From an uncultured Rhodospirillales bacterium (GTDB taxonomy: Bacteria > Pseudomonadota > Alphaproteobacteria > Acetobacterales > Acetobacteraceae), in NCBI GenBank assembly GCA_903823665.1, contig CAIJTR010000153.1:1-64000 (forward strand): 64,000 nucleotides of DNA. Reading direction: 5' to 3'. The notes under the pieces are model-generated. The model had not been told where the DNA came from and searched no databases. It worked only from the letters and a program-made list of their open reading frames with translations. The translations under genes were made by a program, and so were the position numbers. Below, in pieces: positions 24,861 through 33,845 of the stretch. Positions within the stretch are counted from its first letter, which is position 1; each line of letters begins with the position of its first letter.

Positions 24861-25729
24861 ACCCGGCTCACCACAATGCGGCCGAACAGCCCCGACGGCC
24901 GCAGCACCAGCACGGCCACGATGATCACCAGCGCCATCGGTAATTTGAGCTCGGTGCCCACCAGATAGGCACCACCCAGATTCTCAATGACGCCCACTGC
25001 AAATCCGCCGACCACGGCACCCAGCGGATTGGTGATTCCACCAAGCAGCGCGCCGGCAAAGGCGTAGAGCAGCACGCCAGACATCATGTTCGGATCGAGG
25101 AACACGACCGGGGCCACCATCGCGCCTGCGACGGCACCGATGGCAGCGGCCAACCCCCAGCCCAGCGCCAGCATCCGCCCCACGCGCACGCCCACCAGCC
25201 TGCTCGAAACCGGATTATAGGCGGCGGCGCGCATGGCAAGGCCCAGGCTGGTAAAACGGAAGAACACGTAGACCATCAGCAGCACGGCAAGTGTTACCGC
25301 CGTGGCACCAAGCTCGTGACGCGACACAAGCCCGCCCAGCAGCGGTGCGCCGGCACCAAACGGGCTCGGGAACGGTTGCAGCGTGTAGCTGAAGATCAAC
25401 CCGGCGAGGCTGTTGAACACTAGCAGCAAGCCAATGAACACACCGACCGATGCCAAGACCGGTGCCATTGCCATCGGTCGCATCAGCACGCGCTCGATTG
25501 CCATGCCAGCCAGGAACGAAACAACCACGGTGATCAGCAGCGCCGGCCAGTACGGCAGTCCCGCCTGGATCAGGGTCAGCGCGATATAGGTGGAGAACAT
25601 CGCCATCTCGCCTTGGGCGAAGTTCACCAGATGCGTGGCCTGGTAGATCATCACCAAAGCCAGCGCCATGCTGGCATAGATGCCACCGGTGGCGATGCCT
25701 GAGATGAGCTGGTGGAGAAAGCCGTCCAC
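24857..25729 (-). CDS. livH: ABC permease LivH-type
   Basis: Permease of about 290 residues starting from a GTG at 25729 (VDGFLHQLISGIATGGIYASM), one base after the LivF stop; the upstream in-frame extension runs antiparallel to nothing real and lies within livF. LivH landmarks are MIYQATHLVNFAQGEMAMFSTYIALTL and FAGALLGGITNPLGAVVGG. Pairs with LivM in the same operon. Confidence 0.85.
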   Translation of the reverse strand: MDGFLHQLISGIATGGIYASMALALVMIYQATHLVNFAQGEMAMFSTYIALTLIQAGLPYWPALLITVVVSFLAGMAIERVLMRPMAMAPVLASVGVFIGLLLVFNSLAGLIFSYTLQPFPSPFGAGAPLLGGLVSRHELGATAVTLAVLLMVYVFFRFTSLGLAMRAAAYNPVSSRLVGVRVGRMLALGWGLAAAIGAVAGAMVAPVVFLDPNMMSGVLLYAFAGALLGGITNPLGAVVGGFAVGVIENLGGAYLVGTELKLPMALVIIVAVLVLRPSGLFGRIVVSRV

Positions 25730-25730
25730 C

Positions 25731-26435
25731 TCAGTATCCCAAATAGGCGCGACGCAATGCGTCGTTGCTGCGAATATCGGAGGAGGCCCCCTGCATGGCG
25801 ATGCGCCCGGTTTCCAGCACATAGGCAGTGTCGGCCAGATCGAGTGCCAGATTGGCGTTCTGCTCCACCAGCAGCAGGCTTACACCACGTTCGCTTCGGA
25901 TGCGCGCCATGATCGCGAAAATCTCGCGCACGATGAGCGGTGCAAGGCCGAATGACGGTTCGTCGAGCAACAGCAGCTTGGGGCGCAGCAGCATGGCCCG
26001 CGCGATCGCCAGCATCTGCTGCTCGCCGCCAGACAGCGTGCCGGCTTGCTGGTTGAGGCGCTGCTTCAGCCGCGGGAACAGGGTGAGGAGATCCTGTGTG
26101 TCGCTCGCAACCGACCGGTCGCGCCTTGTGTAGGCACCCAGGCGCAGATTCTCGGCCACTGTCAGCTCAGAGAAGGTCCCGCGCCCGTCAGGCACATGGG
26201 CGATGCCGCGGCGTGCGATTGCCTCCGTGGCGAGGCCATCGATGCGCTCGCCGGCAAACCGGATTTCGCCGGATATATGGCACATGCCGCAGATCGCCCG
26301 CATGGTCGTGGTCTTGCCCGCTCCGTTGGCCCCAAGCAGCGACACGGCACCGCCTTCGGGCACCGCGAAATCAAGTCCGTGCAGCACCCGTGTCTCCCCG
26401 TAGCCGGCGTGCAGCCCACTGACTTCAAGCAGCAT
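25731..26435 (-). CDS. livF: ABC ATPase LivF-type
   Basis: ATPase of 234 residues from [20 protein letters not shown]; the ATG at 26435 overlaps the end of livG by 11 bases. Walker A GANGAGKTT, signature LSGGEQQML, Walker B LLLLDEPSFGLAP and H-loop VEQNANLAL are all canonical for LivF. Operon order livG-livF-livH-livM-binding protein. Confidence 0.88.
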   Translation of the reverse strand: MLLEVSGLHAGYGETRVLHGLDFAVPEGGAVSLLGANGAGKTTTMRAICGMCHISGEIRFAGERIDGLATEAIARRGIAHVPDGRGTFSELTVAENLRLGAYTRRDRSVASDTQDLLTLFPRLKQRLNQQAGTLSGGEQQMLAIARAMLLRPKLLLLDEPSFGLAPLIVREIFAIMARIRSERGVSLLLVEQNANLALDLADTAYVLETGRIAMQGASSDIRSNDALRRAYLGY

Positions 26436-27219
26436 GGGTCGTCTCAGTGTCACCGAGATAGGCGCGGATGACCTCAGGTTCACTGCGCACCTGCTCTGGC
26501 GTGCCGGATGCGATGCGGCGGCCGAATTCCAGCGCCACCACCTGCTCGGATACCCGCATGACCAACGCCATGTGATGTTCCACCAGCAAAATGGCCAGTT
26601 TGTATCGGTCGCGCAGGCTAATGATCAGTTCGCCCAGCGCATCGACCTCGCCATGCGTGAGGCCGGCAGCAGGCTCGTCGAGCAGCAGGAGCTTCGGCCT
26701 GCCGATCAGCGCGCGGGCAAGCTCCACGCGCTTTCGGGTGCCGAATGGCAGCCCGCCCACAACATGATCAGCCTCGGAATTGAGGCCAAGATCGGCCAGG
26801 ATACCGACGAGATCCCCATCGATCTCAGCCTCTTCCCGACTGACCGTCGGCAGGCCCAGCGTGTTGGCGGCATAGCCGGTGCGCAGACGGGCATGGGCAC
26901 CCACGAGCACGTTCTCACGCACCGTCATGGATGGAAACAGCGCCACGTTCTGGAAGGTTCGGCCGATGCCGAGCCCCGCCCTGGCATGACGTGCGACGCC
27001 CAAGAGCGAGTGTCCGGCAAATCGTAAATCGCCGCGGTTCGGCCGGTAAATGCCACTGATACAGTTGAACAAAGTGGTCTTGCCTGACCCGTTCGGGCCG
27101 ATCAGCCCACAAATCTGGCCTGATCGGACATGGAAGGATACACCGTCAAGCGCCACAATGCCGCCGAAACGTACTGCGACATCCTCGATATCGAGCAAGG
27201 CGTCGTCGCCTGCCTGCAT
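26425..27219 (-). CDS. livG: ABC ATPase LivG-type
   Basis: ATPase of 264 residues and first gene of the second Liv operon. Walker [10 protein letters not shown], LivG-specific [25 protein letters not shown], signature-equivalent [15 protein letters not shown], Walker [16 protein letters not shown] and H-loop VEHHMALVM. The non-canonical LPFG signature is normal for LivG. Any promoter would lie just upstream of 27219. Confidence 0.88.
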   Translation of the reverse strand: MQAGDDALLDIEDVAVRFGGIVALDGVSFHVRSGQICGLIGPNGSGKTTLFNCISGIYRPNRGDLRFAGHSLLGVARHARAGLGIGRTFQNVALFPSMTVRENVLVGAHARLRTGYAANTLGLPTVSREEAEIDGDLVGILADLGLNSEADHVVGGLPFGTRKRVELARALIGRPKLLLLDEPAAGLTHGEVDALGELIISLRDRYKLAILLVEHHMALVMRVSEQVVALEFGRRIASGTPEQVRSEPEVIRAYLGDTETTHAA

Positions 27220-27578
27220 CGGTTGTAGCCTCCCCGCGTGCGCCGTTTTATCCGGAATGACCGGGGGCTTCTTTCGCTTGGCGACAATCGTAGCCGTCCG
27301 GATTCAACGAATGCAATGATCTTCGTAGACCGGACATTGAGATTATGGCGATTTGCGTGCCGCGGATAATCAGGCGTGCTTGTTGAAGTCGGCTTGGCGT
27401 GCGGCGGGCCATGCGCGGTGTCGGCCACGCCTGCCAATATGCCTATTCTACGCTGCAGTTCTCAAACGCCATTCATCTCAATTTAGGTCATATCGTTGAG
27501 CCATACCGATGGTATCGCGCCTAGCAGCCTGTCGGATTGGAGCTGAATTAAGAGCATTTATGGTTGCGGCGGTGGCGA
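27220..27578. other. Intergenic region upstream of livG
   Basis: About 360 bases with no supportable gene. Presumably holds the livG promoter. Base composition is somewhat less GC-rich than the flanking operon. I see no strong inverted repeat or integrase fragment. Confidence 0.4.
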
Positions 27579-27720
27579 TCACGCCGCCTGCAGCCTGTGT
27601 ATCCGACGGCAGTTATGGGCCAGTGCGATCAGCGTCCACTCAGTTGTGACCTTGGTGATACGGCGGAGGCGGAAGTGGATGACGCCCATTGCGCTCATCA
27701 GAATATTCGGGGTTCGAACT
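27579..27720 (-). pseudogene. C-terminal remnant of a DDE transposase (IS1182-like)
   Basis: The minus strand encodes ILMSAMGVIHFRLRRITKV, TTEWTLIALAHNCRRIHRL and QAA then TGA. The EWTLIALAHN block is the conserved C-terminal motif of IS1182/IS5-like DDE transposases. Only about 45 codons remain and no terminal repeats are evident. The flanking 27721-27940 is AT-richer than average and shows no gene. Confidence 0.5.
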
Positions 27721-27940
27721 CAGCCCAACCAATTTGCCGAAAATGCTGAGTCGATTCAATGAGTTGATGCTGGGGGCCGAAATGACCATAGGCCCAAGCT
27801 ATGGAGAGAAATCAGTGCAGAGAGAGAACAAACGGCGATTTTTTAACTTTCGCAGCCCCGATCATAAACGGCAAACCCACGCGGGAGCTCGGCTTTCTCG
27901 GCTGCATGAAATTGACGGAGAGCGTGTTTCAGCATGCGCA

Positions 27941-28017
27941 TGGCGTCCCCGGCGGGATTCGAACCCACGGCCCCCAGATTAGGAATCTGGTGCTCTATCC
28001 GGCTGAGCTACGGAGAC
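27941..28017 (-). tRNA. tRNA-Arg (anticodon CCU), CCA encoded
   Basis: A full cloverleaf on the minus strand: acceptor GTCTCCG pairs with CGGGGAC, D-arm GCTC...GAGC, anticodon arm CCAGA-TTCCTAA-TCTGG with anticodon CCT, T-arm GTGGG-TTCGAAT-CCCGC, discriminator G and an encoded CCA. Length 77 bases. tRNA-Arg(CCU) genes are common integration sites; the transposase remnant lies on the side of its 3' end. Confidence 0.95.
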
Positions 28018-28184
28018 GCACGACGGCCTTATAGCGGAGTTGGATTGTGTCGTCAGCCATGTTGTCCGGGGGCTTCGCATAACGCGGTGCGAGCGGTGAT
28101 TTTATCTCGGCCGGCCTGGAAGATGTCTTGCGCGACGTGATAGGTTTCGCACATTGCAGAGAATTTTAGCAAGGGATCTGCGCG

Positions 28185-30251
28185 ATGAGCATTTCAACCA
28201 CAACGGCACCTTATGGCTCGGTTGTCTTCATCACCGACAGCATTGGCGGCGTTGCCTACACCGCGAGCGGGGTGCTGATTGCGCCGGATGAGGTGCTGAC
28301 AGCGAGCCATGTGGTGTATCGGGCGGGCGTTGGCACTGCCGTGAACATCCAGATAAGCCCCGGCTATGATCAGGGTTCGACGCCGTTCGGCACCATCAAC
28401 GGCGCGTCGTTTCAATACAACTCCATCAATGATGCCAATGGGTTGATCACCAATTTTGCCTCACAGCTGGATTTTGCGGTGATCCATCTTGCAAGCCCGG
28501 TGGCGGCTGCGGGCGCAATGGGGCTGGAGGCTGGGTTTGGCGGCGGCAGCGTCAACATCACGGGATATCCGGGTGGGTCGTATGGCGTGCAGGCTCAGTC
28601 GGCTCAGACGGTGCAGGTGCAGCCCACGCTGAACATTCTCGACAGTGTGTCGTTGGGTGCTGGCTCCAGCGGTGGGCCGCTTTGGGTGACGTCGTCCGGC
28701 ACTGCGTATGTTGTGGGGGTGGTGTCGTCGCAGGATACCTATGGCTATGGCTACAATGTGCAGCTGACCAGCGCCGATATTGCGGAGATCACGCGGTGGG
28801 TGAGTGCTGACAATCCGAACGATGTGATCGCCCAGCTTTCGGCGACGGCCCCGAGCGGCCCGTCCTCGCCGGGGCAGAATGTGCCGGCTGAGGATGCGAC
28901 AATCAATCAGCTTTATAGCCTTGTGCTCGGTCGCAATGCCGATGTGGGGGCGTTGTCAGGGTGGGAGGCGCAGCTTGCCGGCGGGCTGAGTGCGACGCAG
29001 ATGCGCGTGGATTTGGCGACCAGCCCTGAGGCAATCGGCGATATTCGTGCCGCGTATCAAAACGAGCTGGGCCGGCCTGCCGATGCTGGTGGGTTGGCGT
29101 ATTTTGATGGTGCGCTGGGAACCTCGCTGTCGCTGTCGGACATTCGCATCACGTTGTCGCAGAGCCCGGAGGCGCAGGCGACGCTGAACAGGCTGTATCA
29201 GGACGTGCTGGGGCGGGTGCCGGATGCAAGCGGGCTTGCCTATTTCACCGGCTCGCTGGCGGGCGGTGGGTCGCTTTCCGGCATTCGTGCGACATTGGCC
29301 AACAGTGGCGAGGCGGCGAGCGATATCACCACGCTGTATCAGAATGAGCTGGGGCGGACCGCGGATCGCGGCGGGCTGTCGTATTTCGCCAGCACGCTGG
29401 CGGGCGGCGGGTCGCTTACGGGCGTGACGAGCTTTCTGGCGAACAGCAGCGAGGCGCAGGGGGATATTGCCGGGCTGTATCAGAGCGTGCTGGGGCGTGC
29501 GCCTTATTCCGATGAGCAGACAGCCGCGACGCAAAGCCTGGCCAATGGCGGATCGCTGGCATCGTGGCGGAGCGGGTTGGCCACCAGCACTGAGGCGCAG
29601 TCCGATATTCGATTGGTTGTGGAGAAATACTTCAACGCGCAGCCCTCGGCGAGCGACCTCAATACGGATGAGCAGCTGTTGGCGAACGGCACGTCATTGG
29701 CGCAGTTTGGGAGCAATGAGGCGGCGGCGGCGAGCGGCGGCAATGTGGGCGTCATTATGACTGTTGCGAGCTTGGCGTCACTGCCTGTTGCAGCGCAAGG
29801 TATTGCAGACGTGGTGCCTCTGCTGCAGACGGACTTTGGAACAACTCCCTCAACCGCTGCCATCAACGCCGCCACGTTGCAGCTGAATTCGGGGCTGAGT
29901 TTTGCAGACCTTTCCGCTCAAGAAACCATTCTGGCGCAAAGCCCGGCGGTGCTGACGGGGGCCAATGTCACGCCAGGCAGCGGGCCTGCGGTGATCGACT
30001 ACAGCCATGACACCGGGTTTGGGCACTACATTGAGGCGTTCAACCCAGGACAGGACATCATTCAGTTCAGCACTGGGCAATTTGCGAACGTGGCGGCGGT
30101 GCTGGCGGCGGAACAGGTATTGAGTGGTACGCCGCCGGGCTATCATTTCACCAATTTCCAAGCGGCCGCCGGGCCGTTCACGCTTTACGTGGAAAACGCC
30201 ACACCGTTCACGCTGACGGCGGCGAATTTCAGGTTCGTTGCAACGCTTTAG
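28185..30251 (+). CDS. Trypsin-like serine protease with DUF4214 repeats, probably secreted
   Basis: A 688-residue protein with two parts. Residues 1-215 are a trypsin-fold protease with the triad His42 (TASHVV), Asp96 (LDFAVIHL) and Ser162 (GSSGGPLW). Residues about 240-480 contain five or more DUF4214 units of the form LYxxxLGRxxDxxGLxYFxxxLAGGGSL. The C-terminal part (DYSHDTGFGHYIEAFNPGQDIIQF) resembles type I secretion targeting regions. There is no N-terminal signal peptide, so export by a type I system is inferred. DUF4214 occurs in phycobilisome-linker-like and S-layer/adhesin proteins. A paralogue without the protease follows 27 bases downstream. Confidence 0.75.
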   Translation: MSISTTTAPYGSVVFITDSIGGVAYTASGVLIAPDEVLTASHVVYRAGVGTAVNIQISPGYDQGSTPFGTINGASFQYNSINDANGLITNFASQLDFAVIHLASPVAAAGAMGLEAGFGGGSVNITGYPGGSYGVQAQSAQTVQVQPTLNILDSVSLGAGSSGGPLWVTSSGTAYVVGVVSSQDTYGYGYNVQLTSADIAEITRWVSADNPNDVIAQLSATAPSGPSSPGQNVPAEDATINQLYSLVLGRNADVGALSGWEAQLAGGLSATQMRVDLATSPEAIGDIRAAYQNELGRPADAGGLAYFDGALGTSLSLSDIRITLSQSPEAQATLNRLYQDVLGRVPDASGLAYFTGSLAGGGSLSGIRATLANSGEAASDITTLYQNELGRTADRGGLSYFASTLAGGGSLTGVTSFLANSSEAQGDIAGLYQSVLGRAPYSDEQTAATQSLANGGSLASWRSGLATSTEAQSDIRLVVEKYFNAQPSASDLNTDEQLLANGTSLAQFGSNEAAAASGGNVGVIMTVASLASLPVAAQGIADVVPLLQTDFGTTPSTAAINAATLQLNSGLSFADLSAQETILAQSPAVLTGANVTPGSGPAVIDYSHDTGFGHYIEAFNPGQDIIQFSTGQFANVAAVLAAEQVLSGTPPGYHFTNFQAAAGPFTLYVENATPFTLTAANFRFVATL

Positions 30252-30278
30252 GACCATACGTTCAAGGAGAAACATCGC

Positions 30279-31751
30279 ATGGCCACCCCAGCTCAGACCG
30301 CTCAAGTGGCTCAGATGTATGTCAATATCCTGGGGCGGCAGGCAGATGCGGATGGATTGGCCTATTGGTCGGGCGCGCTGGCAGATAGTGGCTCGCCCAG
30401 TTTGATTGAGGCGGCGCTGGCCAGCAGCAATGAGGGGCAGGCGGCGCTGGCGGAGATTTATCAGGCTGTGCTGGGCCGTGCGCCTTATCAGGCTGAACAG
30501 GCCGCCGGTGCCTATCACCTGAGCAACGGTGGGTCGCTTGCGCAGGTGCAAGCCACACTTGCGAGCAGCGACGAGGCGCAGAGCGATATCAGCGCGATTT
30601 ATCAGTCGGTGCTCAATCGGGGTACGGACATAAGTGGCGCTGCGTATTTTACCCAGGTTTTGGCCAATGGCGGGTCACTGACCGAGGTGCGGGCTGATCT
30701 CGCGTACAGCCAGGAAGCGCAGAATAATATCTCTAATATCTTTCAATATAATTATTATGGTCAGGCACAAAGCGTTGATATTTCAAATTCTAGCAGCTTT
30801 CTTGCAAAAGGTTATTCATTTAGCGATCTAACTAGTTTGTTGGTAAATTATAATAATATTAATTCTAATGTTAATTCTATTTTCAATATAGAATTAAATA
30901 GATATCCAGAAGCAGGAGTTTCTGAATATTTCACAGATAATATCATTTTTAATGGTAGTTCTCTGTCGAATGTTGCATTTTTCATTGCAGCAAGCCCAGA
31001 ATCGCAAGCCAACATAGTCCAAAGTTATCAAGACATCCTGAATCGTAACCCGAACAGCGCAGAGATAAATGCTTCTGTGCAAATTTTGGCAAGCGGCGGA
31101 GCTCTTACGTCCTTTCAAAACTCGCTAGCGTTTGGTTCAGAGGCACAGTCGGACGTTAATTCAATTATACAGACCTATTTTGGCGCTCCACCCTCGGTGG
31201 TTGATCTTAATGCTGACCTTAGCCTCCTTGTCAGCGCTTCTTACGGTGGTGTCGGCCCCCGCCTCACACTTGCGCAATTCACCAACAACGTGGCCGCCGC
31301 CGCCGCTCAAACATCGGCTGTGACGCAACTTCTCCAGACTGATTTCGGCACTGCCCCTACCACGGCTGCGATTAACGCGGCACTCGTCGAACTCTCCTGC
31401 GGTCTGAGCTTTGCGGATCTCACCACGCAAGAAGGTATTCTTTCTCAGAACCCATCGGTGGTGAAGAGCAATGGTGGAGTGATCATCCTTGGGAGTGGGC
31501 CGGCGATTATTGATGAGACAACGCACAGTTATGATATTCTCAATTTTGATGCGTCAAAGGATATTATCGCTATTTCGCGTGCGGATATTACCAGTTATAC
31601 TAGTTTATCTGAGACTATTTATTACGATATTCGTGGTGTAGGATATGGTGCCATTTCGAGTTATAATTCTATCTCGAGTTCATATTTCTCTCTCTCTTTG
31701 CAGAGCAACCCTGCGCACCCGCTAACGCCCGCCAATATCCAGCTTGTGTGA
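30279..31751 (+). CDS. DUF4214-repeat protein with AT-rich internal block
   Basis: A 490-residue paralogue of the preceding gene lacking the protease domain. It begins directly with a DUF4214 unit (VAQMYVNILGRQADADGLAYWSGAL) and has further units to about residue 290. It ends with the same C-terminal region (LSFADLTTQEGILSQNPS, GSGPAIIDE). Codons 148-227 (30721-30960) are about 25% GC by my count, against roughly 60% either side, yet the frame and repeat pattern continue (SIFNIELNRYPEAGVSEYF). A second AT-rich stretch covers about 31540-31690. I infer recombination with DNA of a different base composition. Likely secreted like its neighbour. Confidence 0.72.
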   Translation: MATPAQTAQVAQMYVNILGRQADADGLAYWSGALADSGSPSLIEAALASSNEGQAALAEIYQAVLGRAPYQAEQAAGAYHLSNGGSLAQVQATLASSDEAQSDISAIYQSVLNRGTDISGAAYFTQVLANGGSLTEVRADLAYSQEAQNNISNIFQYNYYGQAQSVDISNSSSFLAKGYSFSDLTSLLVNYNNINSNVNSIFNIELNRYPEAGVSEYFTDNIIFNGSSLSNVAFFIAASPESQANIVQSYQDILNRNPNSAEINASVQILASGGALTSFQNSLAFGSEAQSDVNSIIQTYFGAPPSVVDLNADLSLLVSASYGGVGPRLTLAQFTNNVAAAAAQTSAVTQLLQTDFGTAPTTAAINAALVELSCGLSFADLTTQEGILSQNPSVVKSNGGVIILGSGPAIIDETTHSYDILNFDASKDIIAISRADITSYTSLSETIYYDIRGVGYGAISSYNSISSSYFSLSLQSNPAHPLTPANIQLV

Positions 31752-31950
31752 TCCGTCCGGCTGATCATTCGCGGCCAGTGACGTCCTGCGGGGACGCATG
31801 CGCGAAGGTCATGTTTGTGGCCGTGCTCTGCACCCTTGGCGATCCTCCTCCCCGTCGTTGCAAGGCCTGCTTTGCCTGCGATAGCGTTGGGGCGGTGTGA
31901 GTGTGCGATTGTCGTGTTGTCGGAATGGATCGCCAGGGAGGGTTTGGTCG

Positions 31951-33270
31951 ATGGTGGATGCTCAGGGCAATGAGATCACGGGTGGCACTGGGGCGTCTGT
32001 GGCACGGCTGGATGAGGCGATGCGGGCGCTGACCATCGGGCATGGCGATGCGTTGGGCATGCTGGATGAGATGATTGCGCAGTCACCGGATATGCCGTTG
32101 GCGTTGCTCACCAAGGCCTGGTTCCTTGCCATTCCGCTGGACCCGAAGCTGGCGCGGATGGCGCAGGCGCTGGTGGACCGGGCCGCCGAGATGACGATGA
32201 ATGAGCGGGAGCGCGCGCTGCTGGGTGCTGTGAAGCTGGTGCTGGCGGGGGAGCGGCGGGCGAGCGTGACGGCGCTGGATGCACATCTGCTCGATTATCC
32301 GCGTGATCTGCTGGCGCATTATGCAGCGTTGTTCGGGGATATTCTGCTCGGGCGCGGGCATCGGATGCGTGAGCGGGTGTTGCGGGCGATGCCGTTCTGG
32401 TCGCCGGACACGCCCGGCTATGCGGTGATGCTGACCATTCTGGGCTTTGGGCTGGAGGAGGGCGGCAGCTACGCCGAGGCGGAGGAGCAGTCGCGGGCGG
32501 CCATTGCGCGGGAGCCGTATATTTATCTCGCGCACCACACGATTGCGCATTGCATGGAAATGACAGACCGGCCGGATGCGGGGCTGGCGTTCAGCCGGGA
32601 GCGGGCGTCGTTCTGGGCGTCTCCGGAGAGTGGGGCGCAGGGGCATGTGTGGTGGCACACGAGCCTGTTTCACATCGAGCTTGGGCAATATGCCGACGCT
32701 TTGGAGCTGTATGACGGCCCGCTGATGCGCACGATCCGTCCGGTTGGGTTCTCGTTGTCTGATCCGGCGGCGACGTTGTGGCGGTTGGACACGCTGGGGT
32801 GTGACGTGGGTGGGCGCTGGGCGGATCTGCTGCCGCGCTGGGAGGATCATGCGGATGGCCGCAGCACGGTGTTCACGGACATGCACGCGGCGATGACGGA
32901 GTTGCGGTCTGGGCGCGAGGCGCTGGCGGAGGCGCGGCTGGGCCGGATGCGCGAGACGGCGGCGGGCGTGGGGGAGGCGGCGGAGATTTATCGTGAGGTC
33001 GGCGTTTCGCTGGTGGAGGCGCTGCTGGCGTTCCATCGCGGAGCCTATGGCGAGACGATTGAGAAGCTGTTTCCGATCCGGCCGGAGGTCTGGCGGATCG
33101 GTGGAAGCCATGCGCAGCGCGATATTGTGGACTGGACGTTGACGACGGCGGCGCTGCGGGCGGGGCGTCGTTCGCTGGCGCAGGGGCTGGTGAATGAGCG
33201 TATGGGTCATCGCCCGGGGAGTGCTGCGAACCGGCAGTTCTCGCGGATGGCGGATCAGTTGGCGGCTTGA
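31951..33270 (+). CDS. TTC38-like tetratricopeptide repeat protein
   Basis: A soluble all-helical protein of 439 residues. Start ATG 31951 follows AGGGAGG; the longer frame from 31897 lacks such a site. Repeated helical pairs include LDEMIAQSPDMPLALLTKAWFL, YAEAEEQSRAAIAREPYIYLAHHTIAHCMEM and GQYADALELYDGPL. The HVWWHTSLFHIELGQYADAL motif is characteristic of the TTC38 family. No signal peptide or catalytic motif. It is convergent with the Ehr operon and transcribed alone. Molecular role unknown. Confidence 0.75.
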   Translation: MVDAQGNEITGGTGASVARLDEAMRALTIGHGDALGMLDEMIAQSPDMPLALLTKAWFLAIPLDPKLARMAQALVDRAAEMTMNERERALLGAVKLVLAGERRASVTALDAHLLDYPRDLLAHYAALFGDILLGRGHRMRERVLRAMPFWSPDTPGYAVMLTILGFGLEEGGSYAEAEEQSRAAIAREPYIYLAHHTIAHCMEMTDRPDAGLAFSRERASFWASPESGAQGHVWWHTSLFHIELGQYADALELYDGPLMRTIRPVGFSLSDPAATLWRLDTLGCDVGGRWADLLPRWEDHADGRSTVFTDMHAAMTELRSGREALAEARLGRMRETAAGVGEAAEIYREVGVSLVEALLAFHRGAYGETIEKLFPIRPEVWRIGGSHAQRDIVDWTLTTAALRAGRRSLAQGLVNERMGHRPGSAANRQFSRMADQLAA

Positions 33271-33302
33271 TGGGCGGCGTCGGGTGCTCGCAATAGCGAC
33301 AC

Positions 33303-33845
33303 TCAAATACGTCTGACGCGCTCGGGTCTGGCGTTGGCTTCGATGAGGGCGCAGAGGCCGGTGATGATGGCGGACGGCGAGGGGGGGCAGCCTCGGATGA
33401 CGAGATCGACGGGGAGGGCTGCGTCGATGCCGCCATCGATGGCGGGGCTGCCTTTGAAGACGCCGCCGTCGATGGCGCAGTCTCCGATGGCGACAACCCA
33501 TTTCGGATCGGGTGTTGCCTGCCATGTGGAAATGAGGGCCTCGCGCATGTTGCGGGTGACGGGGCCGGTGACGAGCAGGACGTCGGCGTGGCGAGGCGAG
33601 GCCACGAAGCGCAGACCGAAGCGTTCGAGGTCGTAGATGATGCTGGCTGTCATGTTTATCTCAAGCTCGCAGCCGTTGCAGCTGCCGCTGTCGATCTGGC
33701 GGATGCTGAGGCCGCGGCCGAGCCTGCGCTGGGCGGCGTCACGCAGGCGAGCGGAGAGGGCGTCGATCTCGGACTCGGATGGCTCGGGGAGGGCGACTGT
33801 GGAGTGGCCAGCCCGCAGCGCCTGCCAGATCAGGTGCCATGCCAT
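33303..33845 (-). CDS. hyfI: Ehr/Hyf complex NuoB-like iron-sulfur subunit
   Basis: Small-subunit homologue of HyfI/HycG/NuoB, 180 residues. Start ATG 33845 shares a base with the large-subunit stop (TGATG). All four ligands of the proximal [4Fe-4S] cluster are present: Cys56 and Cys59 (GSCNGCELE), Cys123 (GDCAIDGG) and Cys153 (RGCPPSP). So electron transfer to the large subunit remains possible although the Ni-Fe site there is lost. Last gene of the six-gene operon. Peripheral membrane subunit on the cytoplasmic side. Confidence 0.85.
   Translation of the reverse strand: MAWHLIWQALRAGHSTVALPEPSESEIDALSARLRDAAQRRLGRGLSIRQIDSGSCNGCELEINMTASIIYDLERFGLRFVASPRHADVLLVTGPVTRNMREALISTWQATPDPKWVVAIGDCAIDGGVFKGSPAIDGGIDAALPVDLVIRGCPPSPSAIITGLCALIEANARPERVRRI

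Noticed and set aside
28900-29600. Direct repeats in the DUF4214 gene as a possible CRISPR or satellite array
   Set aside because: They are coding repeats of a protein domain with variable spacing and no conserved palindromic unit.
32083-33525. 480-codon arginine/histidine/proline-rich minus-strand frame
   Set aside because: Antisense shadow of the TTC38-like gene; composition is an artefact of GC-rich reverse reading.
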